From assembly GCA_022036555.1 (NCBI GenBank), contig CM039134.1, positions 10,540,818 to 10,604,817 of the forward strand: 64,000 bases of DNA, given 5' to 3'. Under the pieces are notes generated by a model. That model did no database searches and was not told where the DNA came from. It worked only from the letters and a program-made list of their open reading frames with translations. Of this stretch, positions 1 through 11,809 are shown in pieces. Within the stretch, counting starts at the first letter, position 1, and every line of letters starts with the position of its first letter. The translations under genes and the position numbers were made by a program. This DNA is from Microstegium vimineum. Lineage: Eukaryota > Streptophyta > Magnoliopsida > Poales > Poaceae.

Positions 1-1030
1 CGCTGGGCCGACGCATCCTCATACGTGCTCTGCTTCATCGCCGTCGGCGACTGCAGCCGCGTGGCCGACATGCTCCTCGTCCGCATCCTCGTCCTGCGCG
101 TCATGGACGACCTCGCCGATGGCCGGACCCGCGACATTGACGCCCTGTTCTGGCGCCTCTACGCCTCCCTCCAATCCCACCCCGACGGCCACCACCTCCG
201 TAGGATCCTGCTCTCCATGCTCACCGACCGAACCAGGTGCTCTGCTCCTTTAATTAATCTCACGGACCATCTCCCTCTTTATTATATCTACTAGTTAATT
301 ATATTCTCCACCAGCTAGCTAGTAGCCGTACTACAAATCACTGCATCCTTTTCCCTACTTTTTTATGTGGGGCTAGCTGCACTCCTCAATTTGCTTCTAG
401 TACTAGTAGAGTGGTTACCTGCAACAAACCAACAACTATCTCGGGAAAAAAAAGAGGTCGGTTTTTGAGCAATGCAATATCAAGTATTGATTGATTGCGT
501 GATTTCCATACTTGCAGGGCATCCAGGCTCTATGATCGCGTCAGGCCCATGGCAATAGAGGTCATTTTGAACATGGCTGCCAAGTGTCCTGAGCTCAAAG
601 CCAAGGCACAGTTACCGCACTGCACTTCTGATCCTGCCTACATCTTGTCACTTGGTCCTAGGTATACATCTTCATTTTCAAAGTCGCTATTTTGATTCCC
701 ATGTGATGCTCTCCCTCTATCAATCTCAGTTTCCTTTGACAATTAAAAAAAAAATCTCAGTTTCCTTTCTGATATCACCTCAAGTGCCAACTCTATCTTG
801 TTACAGGCTGCGCGGATGCAATGGTTCTCGGAACAATAAAGCTGGCCGTCTCCCAGCACATGTCCTTGCCCGTTCCTTCATGCAATGCAGAAGAGGTATT
901 TAGTCCACACAGGGATTCTTCTTTGATGTTCTTCTTCTTAGTTTTTTTGAGGAAACGATGTTCTTCTTCTTAGTACTCGTGCACTGAAGCTCCTTGCTTT
1001 GTTCAGGCCCTCAGGTCAGTCAGGAGATAA
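1..1030 (+). CDS. 3' exons of an unrecognised plant gene (partial)
   Basis: I do not recognise the product. The window opens inside an exon (1-236) that ends at an AG/GTGCTC donor and encodes a leucine- and arginine-rich, probably helical segment. A second exon (518-661) follows a TTGCAG acceptor and continues in phase. A third (807-895) follows TTACAG and ends at GAG/GTATTT. A last short exon (1007-1030) follows GTTCAG and ends with TAA. Exons 3 and 4 read best as a continuous protein (CADAMVLGTIKL... then ALRSVRR and stop), but that frame is one base off from the frame arriving through exon 2. Either a splice junction is wrong here or the gene has a 1-bp lesion. No start is visible because the 5' end lies outside the window. 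An RTE LINE is inserted just downstream of the stop. Confidence 0.5.
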
Positions 1031-1262
1031 AGCATTTAGGTGGGTGTGAGTGTGATGTTAAATTCAGCAGTAGTAGCATTTATCCTTTACACATAATACA
1101 GTAGTCCTACTATTATATGATTCGCAAGAAGGTTGTTGCAGACTGATTGCATGATAGTATGACAAGTAATTCAGTTACGTATTCAGCTTTGTGGTTTTGT
1201 GCATCTGGCATTTGCATTTGTTTTCTACAATGATATATGACTTCTATGATAGATCAAGCAAC
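1031..1262 (+). other. Probable 3' UTR of the preceding gene
   Basis: AT-rich DNA between the TAA at 1028-1030 and the LINE target site. No ORF of note. It reads as 3' UTR or flank, interrupted by the LINE insertion at 1263-1277. Confidence 0.35.
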
Positions 1263-1280
1263 AATTTACTAACCACTGAA

Positions 1281-1322
1281 CATCAACATCAACATCAACA
1301 TCAACATCAACATCAACATCAA
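1281..1322 (-). repeat. (CATCAA)7 tandem tail of the RTE LINE
   Basis: Seven exact head-to-tail copies of CATCAA lie immediately inside the target duplication. On the element's own strand this is (TTGATG)7, the microsatellite-like 3' end expected for RTE elements. Confidence 0.9.
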
Positions 1323-1505
1323 CAAAGCCTGTAGTCCCAAGCAAGTTGGGGTAGGCTAGAGTTGAAACCCAACAAGATACCCAAGTCATGGTTCCGGCAC
1401 TTCAATAGTCAGTTTCCAGGCAATCCTATCCAAACATAGATCTCTAGATATATCCTAAGCTTTTAAATCCCTATTCACCGCCTCCGCCCATGTCAACTTC
1501 GGCCT

Positions 1506-4500
1506 TCATCTGCCTCTCCTTATATTATTAGCTTGGCTTGGAACTCCACAACGCACTGGTGCATCTGGCGGTCTCCTCTGGACATGGCCAAACCATCTCA
1601 ACCGATGTTGTACAAGCTTTTCTTCAATTGGTGCTACCCCTAGGTGATCACGTATATCAACATTCCGAACTCGGTCCATTCTTGTGTGACCACAGATCCA
1701 ACGCAACATGCGCATTTCTGCAACACTCATTTGTTGGACATGCCGAGCCTTTGTAGGCTAACATTCGGCTCCATACAATATTGCAGGTCTAATTGCCGTC
1801 CTATAGAATTTGCCTTTTAGCTTTTGGGGTATCCTCTTGTCGCATAGAATGCCAGAAGCTTGACGCCACTTGATCCATCGTGCTTTGATTCTATGGCTAA
1901 CGTTTGCATCAATGTCTCCATCCCTTTGTAGCATCGATCCCAGATATGGGAAGGTGCCCTTTTTAGGCACGACTTGACCTTTCAAACTCACATCTCCCTT
2001 ATCCTGAGCCATTGTGCCAAAGTCGCATTTCATATATTCGGTTTTAGTCTGACTTAGTCTAAAACCTTTAGACTCAAGGGTCTGCCGCCACAGCTCAAGT
2101 TTCCTATTTACTCCCGCCAAGCTTTCATCAACTAACACTACATCATCGACGAAAAGCATGCACCAAGGGATGTCCCCTTGAATGTCCCTGGTAATCTCGT
2201 CCATTACCAAGACAAAGAGATACGGGCTCAAGGTTGACCCTTGATGAAGCCCAATTCTAATCGGGATGTAATCAGTATTATCATCGTTTGTTCGAACGCT
2301 AGTCACAACATTGTTGTACATGTCCTTGATGAGGGTCACGTACTTTGTTGGGACTTTATGTCTATCCAAAGCCCACCACATAACATTTCTTGGTATCTTG
2401 TCATAAGCCTTCTCCAAGTCAATGAAAACCATATGTAGGCCCTTCTTCTGCTCTCTAAATCGCTCCATAACTTGTCTTAACAAGAAGATTGCTTCTGTGG
2501 TTGACCTTCCAGGCATAAAACCAAATTGGTTGGTAGATACACGTGTCCTTCCTCGCATGCGGTGCTCAATGACTCTCTCCCAAAGCTTCATAGTGTGGCT
2601 CAGCAACTTAATCCCACGATAGTTATTACAACTCTGGATGTCACCCTTGTTCTTGTAGATTGGTACCAAAGTGCTTCGTCTCCACTCCTTAGGCATCTTG
2701 TTCGATCGGAAGATATTATTGAACATCTTGGTTAGCCATACTATAACTATATCCCCAAGGCATCTCCACACCTTGATTGGGATACCATCCGGGCCCATCG
2801 TTTTGCTCCCTTTCATCCTTTTCAACGCTTCTCTAACCTCTGATTCTTGAATCCTCTGCTCAAAGCATCTATTGTTGTCATCAAACAAGTCGTCCAACTG
2901 AACGGAGGAGTTCTCGTTCTCCCCATTGAACAATTTGTCAAAATACTCTTGACATCTTTGTCTGATCTCATCCTCTTTCACCAAGAGTTGCTCCCTCTCA
3001 TCCTTAATGCACTTGAATTGAGTAAAGTCCTTCGTCTTCCTGTCACGAGTTCTAGCCATCCTATTGATGTCCTTTTCTCCTTCCTTCGTATCAAGACGCT
3101 TGTACAAATCTTCATAAGCCCGTCCCTTTGCCTCAGCCACTGCTCGTTTTGCAGCCTTCTTTGCCACCTTATACTTCTCTATGTTATTTGCACACCGGTC
3201 CTGGAACAAGCGCTTATAGCCTTCCTTCTTCTCCTTAATTGCCTTCTGAACATCCTCATTCCACCACCAAGTGTCTTTCATAGCGCCTCCACTTCCTTTG
3301 GTCACACCTAGCACCTCTGCAGCAACCTTCCGAATGTATGTCGCCATCTTCTCCCACATATTGTTGGCGTCACATTCGTCCTTCCACGGGCCCTCTTCAA
3401 TAACTCTTGCCTTAAAGACCTTTCATGCTTCCCCTTATAATTTCCACCACTTTGTTCTTGCAAACTTGGCTTGTTTAGCCCTACAAGTTTGCATCAGAAA
3501 GCGGAAGTTAGCCACCACTAGCTTGTGCTGAGACACCACACATTCCCCAGGTATCACCTTACAATCCACGCAAGCACGTTTATCTACCCTTCTTGTAAGG
3601 ACAAAGTCAATCTGACTGTAGGACAAGCCACTACTAAAGGTCACTAAGTGGGACTCTCGCTTTTGAAAGAAAGTGTTTGCTACCATCATATCAAAAGTTG
3701 TAGAAAAGTCTAGGACATCCTCTCCCTCATGGTTCCTTCTTCCGAAACCAAAACCTCTATGTGCCACCTCGTAACATGTACTAGATGCTCCTACATGGCC
3801 ATTAAGGTCCCCTCCAATGAAGAGCTTCTCGCCACTAGGTACAGCCCTGACTATGCCATTCAAATCCTCCCAAAATTGCCTCTTAGCACACTCATCAAGG
3901 CCTACTTGGGGAGCATACACACTAATAACGTTTAAGACTAAATCACTAATGACGAGTTTAACTAAGATAATCCTATGTTCCTTGCCTTTTCACCTCCACC
4001 ACACCACCTTGGAGGCTCTTATCGATCAAAATTCCGACTCCATTTCTATTCAAAGTTGTCCCTGTGTACCATAGCTTGAAGCCTGTATTGTCCACCTCCT
4101 TCACCTTTTGCCCCTTCCATTTGGTCTCTTGAACGCACAAGATATTTACACGCCTCCTAACCATTGTGTCAACTAGCTCTCTTAACCTACCCGTGAGGGA
4201 CCCAACATTCCAACTACCTAAACGGATCTTGGTTGGTTTGACTAGCTTCCTTACCCTTCGCACCCACCGAGGGAGGTGTGAAGACCCTTGCTCATTTTGC
4301 ACCACATCCGGGCGCCGATGTGGCACACCACTAAGGATGCGACGATCCAATCCTTGCTCACTTGACACCGTGCCCAGATCAAGACACGGCGCGCCACGGG
4401 GGTGACGACCCGGCCCTTGCTCATTTAACACCATACCCGGGTTTCGGCATGGCGCGTCGCTAAGAGGGTTACGCCCCAACGGGAATCTTTTGGGTTTCAT

Positions 4501-4548
4501 CTCCATGAAAGTGGCTAAGTTTTGACGTTGGCTCGCCAAGCCTAACAC
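1506..4548 (-). pseudogene. RTE endonuclease-reverse transcriptase, disrupted
   Basis: Read on the minus strand, 4548-3973 holds a basic N-terminal stretch and the start of an APE-type endonuclease (GSWNVGSL, CVQETKW). 3920-3435 holds its second half (GGDLNGHVG, SQIDFVLTRR). 3359-1758 is the reverse transcriptase (DLEKAYDKI, FVDD active site, then the thumb). 1730-1506 is the conserved C-terminus (LRWFGHVQRRP). The frame is broken by a 1-bp frameshift near 3962-3970, by TAA at 3435-3437 and a TGA six codons or so later between the endonuclease and RT, and by a TAG at 1758-1760 where the family has tryptophan. The last two are TGG-to-stop changes. The protein would nick target DNA and prime reverse transcription there, but this copy cannot make it. 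Confidence 0.85.
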
Positions 4549-4637
4549 AACCCTCCTTCTTTATCAGGGCTTGTGACCTGCTATGCTGGAACACCAAAGG
4601 CACTCCAACCTAGGCGGAGTTAATTTACTAACCACTC

Positions 4638-5500
4638 AAAGCAAAGATTAAGTATTACATTGAACCTGACAAAATATAAAATCGTTTTCACTTTATTTTC
4701 TATCGGTAGGTGTATTTCCACATTTCTTAGAAGTTACCGGACATGGCTGAGATTGCTTCCTACAACTTCTCATGCTTAATAAATTCAGGCAATGTGTTGC
4801 CTTTTTTATTTGTTCCTTTGCTGATGAATTGAATCTCAACAGTGACATTTACTTGTTCATGTCACTGTGTTTCATGTCACTGTGTGTAACGATTGACTTC
4901 ATGTGCTTTTACTTGATACTTCACATGATGCAAACCCTTTGATGCTCAATCAAGGAAATCTTTCCTCCAACTTTTAAAATTGTTTACCTCTCTGGCTGAT
5001 TTTGGACGGTGGTTTGCCACAATATAGGTGGTTTTGTCTTTTTATTTTTTTATAGCAAACATGTCCATGTGTTGCAACAGGAAACAAAAAAAAATGTTGT
5101 CATAAGATTACATATCATTGAAGTTTCCAAGATGATATTACATATAGATAAGTTCTATTACTAATCAAAATTACATCAATAATTTAGTGATTAAAATATC
5201 TATATCAAAGACATGTAATACTATCTTTATTATTTATTTTTTTCTATTTGTAGAAAATAGAAGAGAGAGAAAAAGAAGAAACAAAAAAGTTACACAACAG
5301 TAGAAAAAATGGAAAAGAGAAAAATAAATAAACAAATGGCAAAGGACACGATCATGAACATTTTTCTCGGGTGAGAAGGAACATAGAAATTTGGTCAACA
5401 TATTTGGATTATGATTCCTATTAACATTCAAGATCGGAGTATCCGTGCGTTGCAACGGGTTATTATCCGTTTATAACTTCCAAATCAGCATCCGCTTACT
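4638..5500. other. AT-rich flank with two related GTTGCAAC motifs
   Basis: No convincing coding sequence. Two related palindrome-containing motifs occur at about 5066-5083 (CATGTGTTGCAACAGG) and 5439-5454 (CGTGCGTTGCAACGGG). They may be the ends of a degenerate ~0.4-kb non-autonomous element. No target duplication was found, so this stays tentative. Confidence 0.25.
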
Positions 5501-7331
5501 CGTAGTTTTCTCACCCTTGACCTCCATCATCCTTGGTGTGCTCAACTACCTATAAACATAGATTGATCAACAACATGTTCACAGAACATGTTCACATGGC
5601 AGCCCTGGTCCCCAGAGCTTCATTTAGGTTTGCATGCAAGAAACAAAAGTCAGGAAACCCCAGTAATTACACAAAGCAGTTGAGGATGAACACAACAACG
5701 ACACAAAATCTCCACAAAAAATCAATGGATTGTCAATTTATTTTGTCAACAACCAAGCATTAGCTTGCGGGCAGTGGAACTTGGATAATCCTCCACCTAC
5801 AACCAAATGCTGAATCGACATTCTTGGCACTTGTCAGGCACTACGAGAGCATTGTGTGGTCACAAATTTGTGTCCACACATGGATTTTTTTGCTTGTATT
5901 CCATTGCACACTTGTCTATAACCTTGTCATCTCTTCACCTGGAAGTTGTCAAAGTCGAGAGCAGGAGCTCATCATCGAACTTCTGCATGTCCTCCTAGCA
6001 GCCATTCCTTGCACCAATCGGCACAATGGACTGGAAAAACTTTCAGGAGTTTTCAAAGTTCAGAGACCTCACACTGTGACTTTCAACCACTGACAACACT
6101 CTGTGGAGTAGCATCAAGAATCATTACCACCAAGGACCTGTTCTTCCACCAGGGAAGAATTTGGGAGGCTAAGATATTAAAAGAACAGACAGGGCAGCGC
6201 AAGAAATCACGAGAAATTCAGTGAAAAATTCAGAAAATTGAAGGAACACAACCCAACAAAGACTCAAATATATATCCACTATATTCTCATTCTAATTACT
6301 GAAGTAGAAGTAAATCTAAATATCATCAAAGCACAACTAAGTAACCAAATAAATACTACTACAGTTGTAATATTCAACGGTTGACACCAACAATAAAGCA
6401 ATCAAAGTTAAGAGGAACGACCCATAAAAACAAAATGGAGCCCACAAATGCCACCACACTAAGATCAGCATCAACCACAAAGCTTATACTATTTCCCATT
6501 ATTATCATTACTATTTTCCATATAGTGGAATGAAGATGAGACCCAACTTGATTATACCTGGAATGCTACAAAAAATAAAAAATTAATTCAGCAACTCCTT
6601 TTGTTGTAACTGAGTGAAAATACAGATGTATTTTCTACCTAAATTCACAAGCTAATCACTCCATGGTCCACAGTCGGGGCAATAGCACGGCAACAACAAA
6701 AGCATTAGTGTCCAGCAAACCAGCACCTTGGACTGCACATGAAATACAGATAGAAAAGATTAAAAAAAATATCCATAATTATTTCATTTCTTAATGGAGA
6801 TGTTCTTTCCCAAAAATTGCATACAAGCTAAATTTTTGGTGGTTTTGCATCAGAAGACATAAAAAAAGTTGTGACAACCATTAAGCTGATGAGAGTAACA
6901 CAAGCTCTGATATGCTACATGGATCACTAATTCACAATTTGTGTGGAAGAGAAGCAGGAAATCCACATCAAAAGCTCAGATTTATCACATCATGCTGAAG
7001 CATCAAAACCTTGGCAGCACCCAGTCACCGACTCCAAACCAGTCAAATAACTCAAACTAAAAGGCATGATATTATTGATAATAAAGATATATAAGGTCTA
7101 AATAAGTATGTTAATATCTGCACATAACTTTATAAAACCTGAAGCATTTTTTCTACAGTACATTAAACTTCAAAATTGCTATTGGACACCGCATGTCCTA
7201 CAACAAAGAAAAAAGTGGTCCCCACAACAAAGAAAAAAGTGTCCCACAGCAAATAAAAAATATTTCAGTGTCCCACATCCAATTTTAGATAAGTTAAGTG
7301 TCCCACAACAAAATTTTCCAAACTATAAATA
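5501..7331. other. AT-rich region without a clear gene
   Basis: Mostly AT-rich with no long credible ORF. On the minus strand a 44-bp stretch near 5944-5987 is flanked by ATGCAG and GTGAAG and reads KFDDELLLSTLTTS; it could be a small exon, but nothing ties it to a gene. Around 7190-7300 the phrases 'acaacaaagaaaaaagtg' and 'gtgtcccaca' recur several times as a degenerate local repeat. Confidence 0.25.
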
Positions 7332-7469
7332 TCACATTGAATGACCAAATATCTCAATCTCATTAGCCCAAGCAGCCTTAGACTGCCAACTTTCCATAGC
7401 AAAAGGCACCATTCCCACACAAAATGCACCACACCAGTTTATCGATTCAATATTCAAAGGATCCATATT
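7332..7469 (-). CDS. Possible terminal exon or 44-aa small ORF
   Basis: On the minus strand an ATG at 7466-7464 opens a 44-codon frame ending in TGA at 7334-7332. It starts MDPLNIESINWCGAF and ends EIEIFGHSM. Just upstream is a strong acceptor: a branch-like CTAAT, a T-rich tract and TTGCAG ending at 7470. Composition is protein-like and rich in W, C and M. I do not recognise the family. It could be the last exon of a captured or decayed gene, since nothing convincing joins it upstream. Confidence 0.3.
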   Translation of the reverse strand, partial: NMDPLNIESINWCGAFCVGMVPFAMESWQSKAAWANEIEIFGHSM

Positions 7470-7792
7470 CTGCAAGACAATAAAAAACCAAGATTAGTAG
7501 AATGTAAAAATAAGAGATAATGCAATATAGCTGTAAAATTGAAACAAATAACAGGTCCAATCTGAATGGAGTAAGCATATATCAATTATTCAATAATATC
7601 CAGTTTTACTTGTAAATTAACAATTTAAAATAGTAGTTTATTTGATGTAAATCAAAATTCTGAATTTATGTGAATAGACTAGTGATTTTTATTGGAACAA
7701 CAACACACCAATTTGTTGCAATAGCTGAAGCTAAATCGCAGTAGGACACACGACATGAGACACGTGGTGTTGACAACCTAACATGCAAAGTT
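7470..7792. other. AT-rich spacer before the hAT element
   Basis: No gene seen. It holds the polypyrimidine/acceptor sequence for the small minus-strand exon and then AT-rich DNA up to the GC-rich end of the hAT element. Confidence 0.3.
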
Positions 7793-8626
7793 CAGCTAGG
7801 CGCCGCCTAGGCGCGATTTAGCGCTAGACGAAGGCCGTCGCGTCGACTGGGAGGGGGGGGGGGGGGGGTAAGGGCGATTCTCGGCGCTGGGTGGCGCGGA
7901 GGCGGCGCGTAGGCGGGCGCGGGCACGTGCACGGGAGGCCGCAATTTTTTGGCCCGTCGTCTCGGCGCGCGATTTCCCGCGCGGGGCTGGGAGCGCGGGA
8001 AGGATAAGAGGTGCGCGTCGGATTCCCGCGCTCCCATTCCCGTCCCCTGCTCCTCCCTCCTTCGGACAGAGCCGGAGCCGGACGAGGTCCTGGAAGCTTC
8101 CCCGCCGGCCACCTGCTCATCCCTGCTGCTCCTCCCTGCTCCTCCCTATTGCTCCTCCCTGCTGCTCCTGCTCGTCCCCGAGTCGCCGTCGCCGGTCCTG
8201 GTCTCCTAGAAGCTTCCCCGCCGGCCACCTCAAGTTTCCAAGTTGCCGCCCAAGGTGAGTTCCCTTCCCTGGACCTGCAGCTGCTTCCCCTTCCCCTACG
8301 GCTGCTCCTTCCCCTGCTCCTTCACTGAACTTCAGTACTTCACTCAATGCACCTGAATCTGAATGCTAATTGTCTGAATCTGAATGATGATATGTTTGTG
8401 CAGTAATTGTGTTGATGTATGCCTATGTTTTCATCTGAGATGTATGCTAGAGGCCTAGAACATAGATGTATCATGCCTCTGTTTTCCTGCTGCTACTGCT
8501 TTTCATGCTGCTACTGCTAGTGACATGCTCCTTCAATGTCCTGCTAGATGCCTCTGTTTTCATGCTGCTAGTTTGAATCTGAATGTTGTCTTGTAAACTT
8601 GTGATTGCTAGTAGCTAGTACTAAGG

Positions 8627-11190
8627 ATGTCGACAACAAAGGGTGGTACTAATGGAGCATAGGGTGGTTCTAATGGAGCAGAGGCAACTAGTAATGAAAC
8701 AGAGGCAGTGAATCTCTTGAAAAGAAATTCAGATGACATTGGATGGGAGTATGGTGTCCTTGTTGATGCTAACAACAAGGACAAGGTGATGTGCAAGTTC
8801 TGTAAGAAGGAGATGAGGGGAGGGATTTATAGGTTGAAGCAGCATATTGCTCATGATGGAAAGAATGTGAGAAAATGCCCAGCTAAAACACCCCTGTATT
8901 TTGAGGCTAAAGAGAAGTGCAAGAAAGCAATAGCTGATGCAAAAAGGAAGAGGGAGTTCAAGTTGGTTCATGATTTGGAAATTAGAGAAGAAGTTAATGT
9001 ATCTAGGGTTGGCTCAGAGGAGGTCACATGTATTAGCAGTTCAGAGCCTCACAAATTAGGACCAATTGACAAATGGACACGTGCTATTGATCCTAAAGCT
9101 ACCAAGAGTGATTCTTTGAAGCAACAACAGCTGAACAAGGACCTTTGGAAAGAAAGAACACATGAGGTGCACAAGTATATTGCAAGATGGGCCTACAACC
9201 GAGGTAAACAGCCACTATAGTGTCCATTTTACTTACATTTTAGTTGTTGTTTTCCAGGGAATAAACACTAATAACATATTTTTTTAACATTGGCAACAAT
9301 TCCTTTCAATGCAATTGACAATGATGACTTCAATCAATTGTGTGAGGCAATTGGACAGTTTGGTCTAGGACTTGTACCTCCAACTCAAGATGCAATGCGA
9401 GGGAGATTGCTAGAAGAAGAATATGCAAGAACCAAGAGTTTGCTGCAGGAACGTGAAGTTGAGAAGGTGAAGAATGGGTGCTCTGTTATGACAGATGCTT
9501 GGTCAGATAGGAAGAGGAGAAGCATAATGAATTTGTGCAGTAATTGTGCTGATGGAACCTCCTTCATCTTCTCAAAAGAAATGTCAGATGTATCTCACAC
9601 CAGTCAAGTCATCTTTGAATTGGTGGACAAAGCAATTGAAGACATTGGAGCAGAACATGTGGTTCAAGTAGTGACAGACAATGCCTCTAACAACATGGGA
9701 GCAAAGAAGCTATTGGAAGAGAAGAGACCAAATATATTTTGGACCTCTTGTGCAGCTTACACAATCAACTTGATGCTCCAAGGAATTGGCAACTTGGATC
9801 GGTTCAAGAAAGTGATTGGCCAAGCACAAGCATTTACCATATTTGTTTATGGCCATACAAGAACATTGGATTGCTTGAGACACTTCACTGAGGGGAAAGA
9901 GGTAGTGAGGCCAGGAGTTACTAGGTTTGCTTAAAATTTTCTGACTTTGAACAACATGCAAGAGAAGGACCAGTTAAGGAAAATGATGGTTCACACTATG
10001 TGGGACTCATTGAAGGATGTGAAATCAAAGAAAGGAAAAGAGGTCACAACAACTATATTGTGTCCAACATTTTGGAGGGATGTGAAGGTAACATTGGTTG
10101 TTTTTGAGCCATTGGTGAAAGTGCTCCGTTTGGTTGATGGGGATGTGAAGCCATCCATGGGTTGGGTTTATGGAGAACTACTAAAGGCAAAGAAAGAGAT
10201 CAAAGAGGTCTTTGACAATATTCAGTCCAAGTACAGGGAAGTAATTGAGGCGATTGAGAAGAAGATGAAAGGAAGACTTGATTGTCCATTGCATTTGACA
10301 ACCTATTTGCTTAATCCACACTATAGCTATAGTGACCCATCAATCTTTGATTAGGCCACAATCACATAAGGGTTTATAGCTTGTGTGGAGAAGTTCTATT
10401 GGTATGATGAGGATAAACAAGATCAGGCTGCACACATTGACCTCAAAAAGTTTATAAATAAAGAAGGGCCATTTAGCAAGAAACTTGCAAGGACTTATCA
10501 AAACTTTGATTACAGCCCAGGTAGAGGTACTTGTTATTATATGATGGTTGTTTGCAAATAACTAATGGGCCTGTTTTTCTTTTATTTCAGCATCATGGTG
10601 GAGGCTGTATGGAACTGAAACCCCAGCTTTACAGAGGATGGCAACAAGGATATTATCTTTGACATCAAGCGCTTCTGGTTGTGAAAGAAATTGGAGTGGG
10701 TTTGAAGGTGTTAGTACCTATCTATTATGAACATTTCAGCAACATTATAATTCAATTGCATAACTGAAAATGCCCTTTCTTTAATTTGTAGATACACACT
10801 AAGAAGAGAAATAGGCTTACAACCATCCGCCTCAACAAGTTGGTGTACATTCAATTCAATAACAAGCTGCTCAATAAGAGAGAAAATATCAAGACAAAGA
10901 AGATCACTGATGTTCTGTTGTCTAGTGATACAACTGAAGCTCAAGGTTTTCTCCAAGAAGGTGGAGAAGAATGTGCATTAGTGCACTTTAGAGATGAGGA
11001 AGATGAGGATGAGATGATGGAAGGTACATGGATACCTTGTTCTGTTATTGGAGAGGCAGTGGGAGCAGATGAACAACTTGAGCCGCATAGAAGTGCAAGA
11101 GTGAGGGAGCTCTATGAAGGAGAAGAGTTTGAGTCCGAAGAAGAAGAGTTTGATGAAGATGAGGATGACATTTATGTTGAACCCTATTGA
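8627..11190 (+). pseudogene. hAT transposase (BED finger, DUF659, hATC), disrupted
   Basis: Exon 1 (8627-9203) encodes a BED zinc finger (SDDIGWEYG, CKFCKKEM, LKQHIAH). Exon 2 (about 9290-10520) encodes the DUF659/RNase H-like core (MTDAWSDRKRR, VVTDNASNN). Exon 3 (10591-10709) is the hAT C-terminal dimerisation region (WWRLYG, SGCERNW). Exon 4 (10792-11190) ends in a very acidic tail. Introns 10521-10590 and 10710-10791 have GT-AG ends and keep phase. The copy is dead: TAG at 8660 shortly after the ATG, TAA at 9932-9934, TAG at 10352-10354 and TAA at 10367-10369, all in frame. The intron 1 donor (CGAG/GTAAAC) is clear, but the AG at 9257 leads into stops, so its acceptor is uncertain. Confidence 0.82.
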
Positions 11191-11659
11191 TCTGCAGCTG
11201 TGTGACTGTCTTTGACTGTGTGTTTTGCTTGCTTATGACTTTTGCTTGTGATTATGAGAACTGACTCACTGAGAACTAAGAATTATGTGATTGTGTTGTA
11301 CTGTCCTTTATTTTAAAAAAACTATGTTATGGTACTGTTGTGCACTTGACCACTTGTATTGCTATCCTATCTACTTGTTTGTGGCTTTGTGCTTTGAAAT
11401 TTGAAATTGGCAGCTGCTGATCTGGTGTGCTCATGGTTGGGAGATTGCTGAACTTTGCTCAGATAAGTGACAATTTGTTGTCTCTTGAACAACTTGCTGT
11501 CTATTGACTGTCTATTGATAATTTGCTTATCAAAATGTGTTGTAGGAGCTATGAACATGCAAGATTAAGCCATCAAGGGATCAAGTATGTCTACTAGCCT
11601 TCTTTTTACATTTACTGTAACCTATATATTCATAATTACTGCTATATATAGCTATATAC

Positions 11660-11663
<4 letters not shown>

Positions 11664-11722
<59 letters not shown>

Positions 11723-11725
11723 ATT
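11664..11725. repeat. (TA)n microsatellite
   Basis: Almost pure alternating TA, with a single slip (ATTATA) near 11710 and a shorter TA-rich stretch on each side. It lies in the 3' non-coding part of the hAT element. Confidence 0.9.
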
Positions 11726-11809
11726 ATGGCTATATTGCCAAAACGTCTAAGAACGCCGAGGCACGATTAATCCTGCCTAGGCGCTAGGCTAGGGATCTGC
11801 GCCTAGCTG

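Larger units (their letters stand above)
1278..4622 (-). mobile_element. RTE-clade non-LTR retrotransposon (LINE), near full length
   Basis: The element is bounded by a perfect 15-bp target-site duplication (AATTTACTAACCACT at 1263-1277 and 4623-4637). On the minus strand it carries an endonuclease followed by a reverse transcriptase, and it ends in a short tandem hexamer array (CATCAA on the plus strand) instead of poly(A). That ending and the ~3.3-kb length with one fused EN-RT frame are typical of plant RTE elements. It landed just past the stop of the gene at 1-1030. The intact duplication suggests a fairly recent insertion, but the coding frame is already broken. Confidence 0.88.
7793..11809 (+). 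mobile_element. hAT-superfamily DNA transposon (about 4 kb)
   Basis: A broken, intron-containing hAT transposase lies between two GC-rich ends. The ends contain an 11-bp inverted match: CAGCTAGGCGC at 7793-7803 and GCGCCTAGCTG at 11799-11809, inside wider CTAGGCG-rich sequence. No matching 8-bp target duplication is visible beside these positions, so the exact ends are uncertain or have decayed. The first ~800 bp (including a G-run at 7852-7868 and a GC-rich leader) and the last ~600 bp (AT-rich, with a TA microsatellite) are non-coding. Confidence 0.72.
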
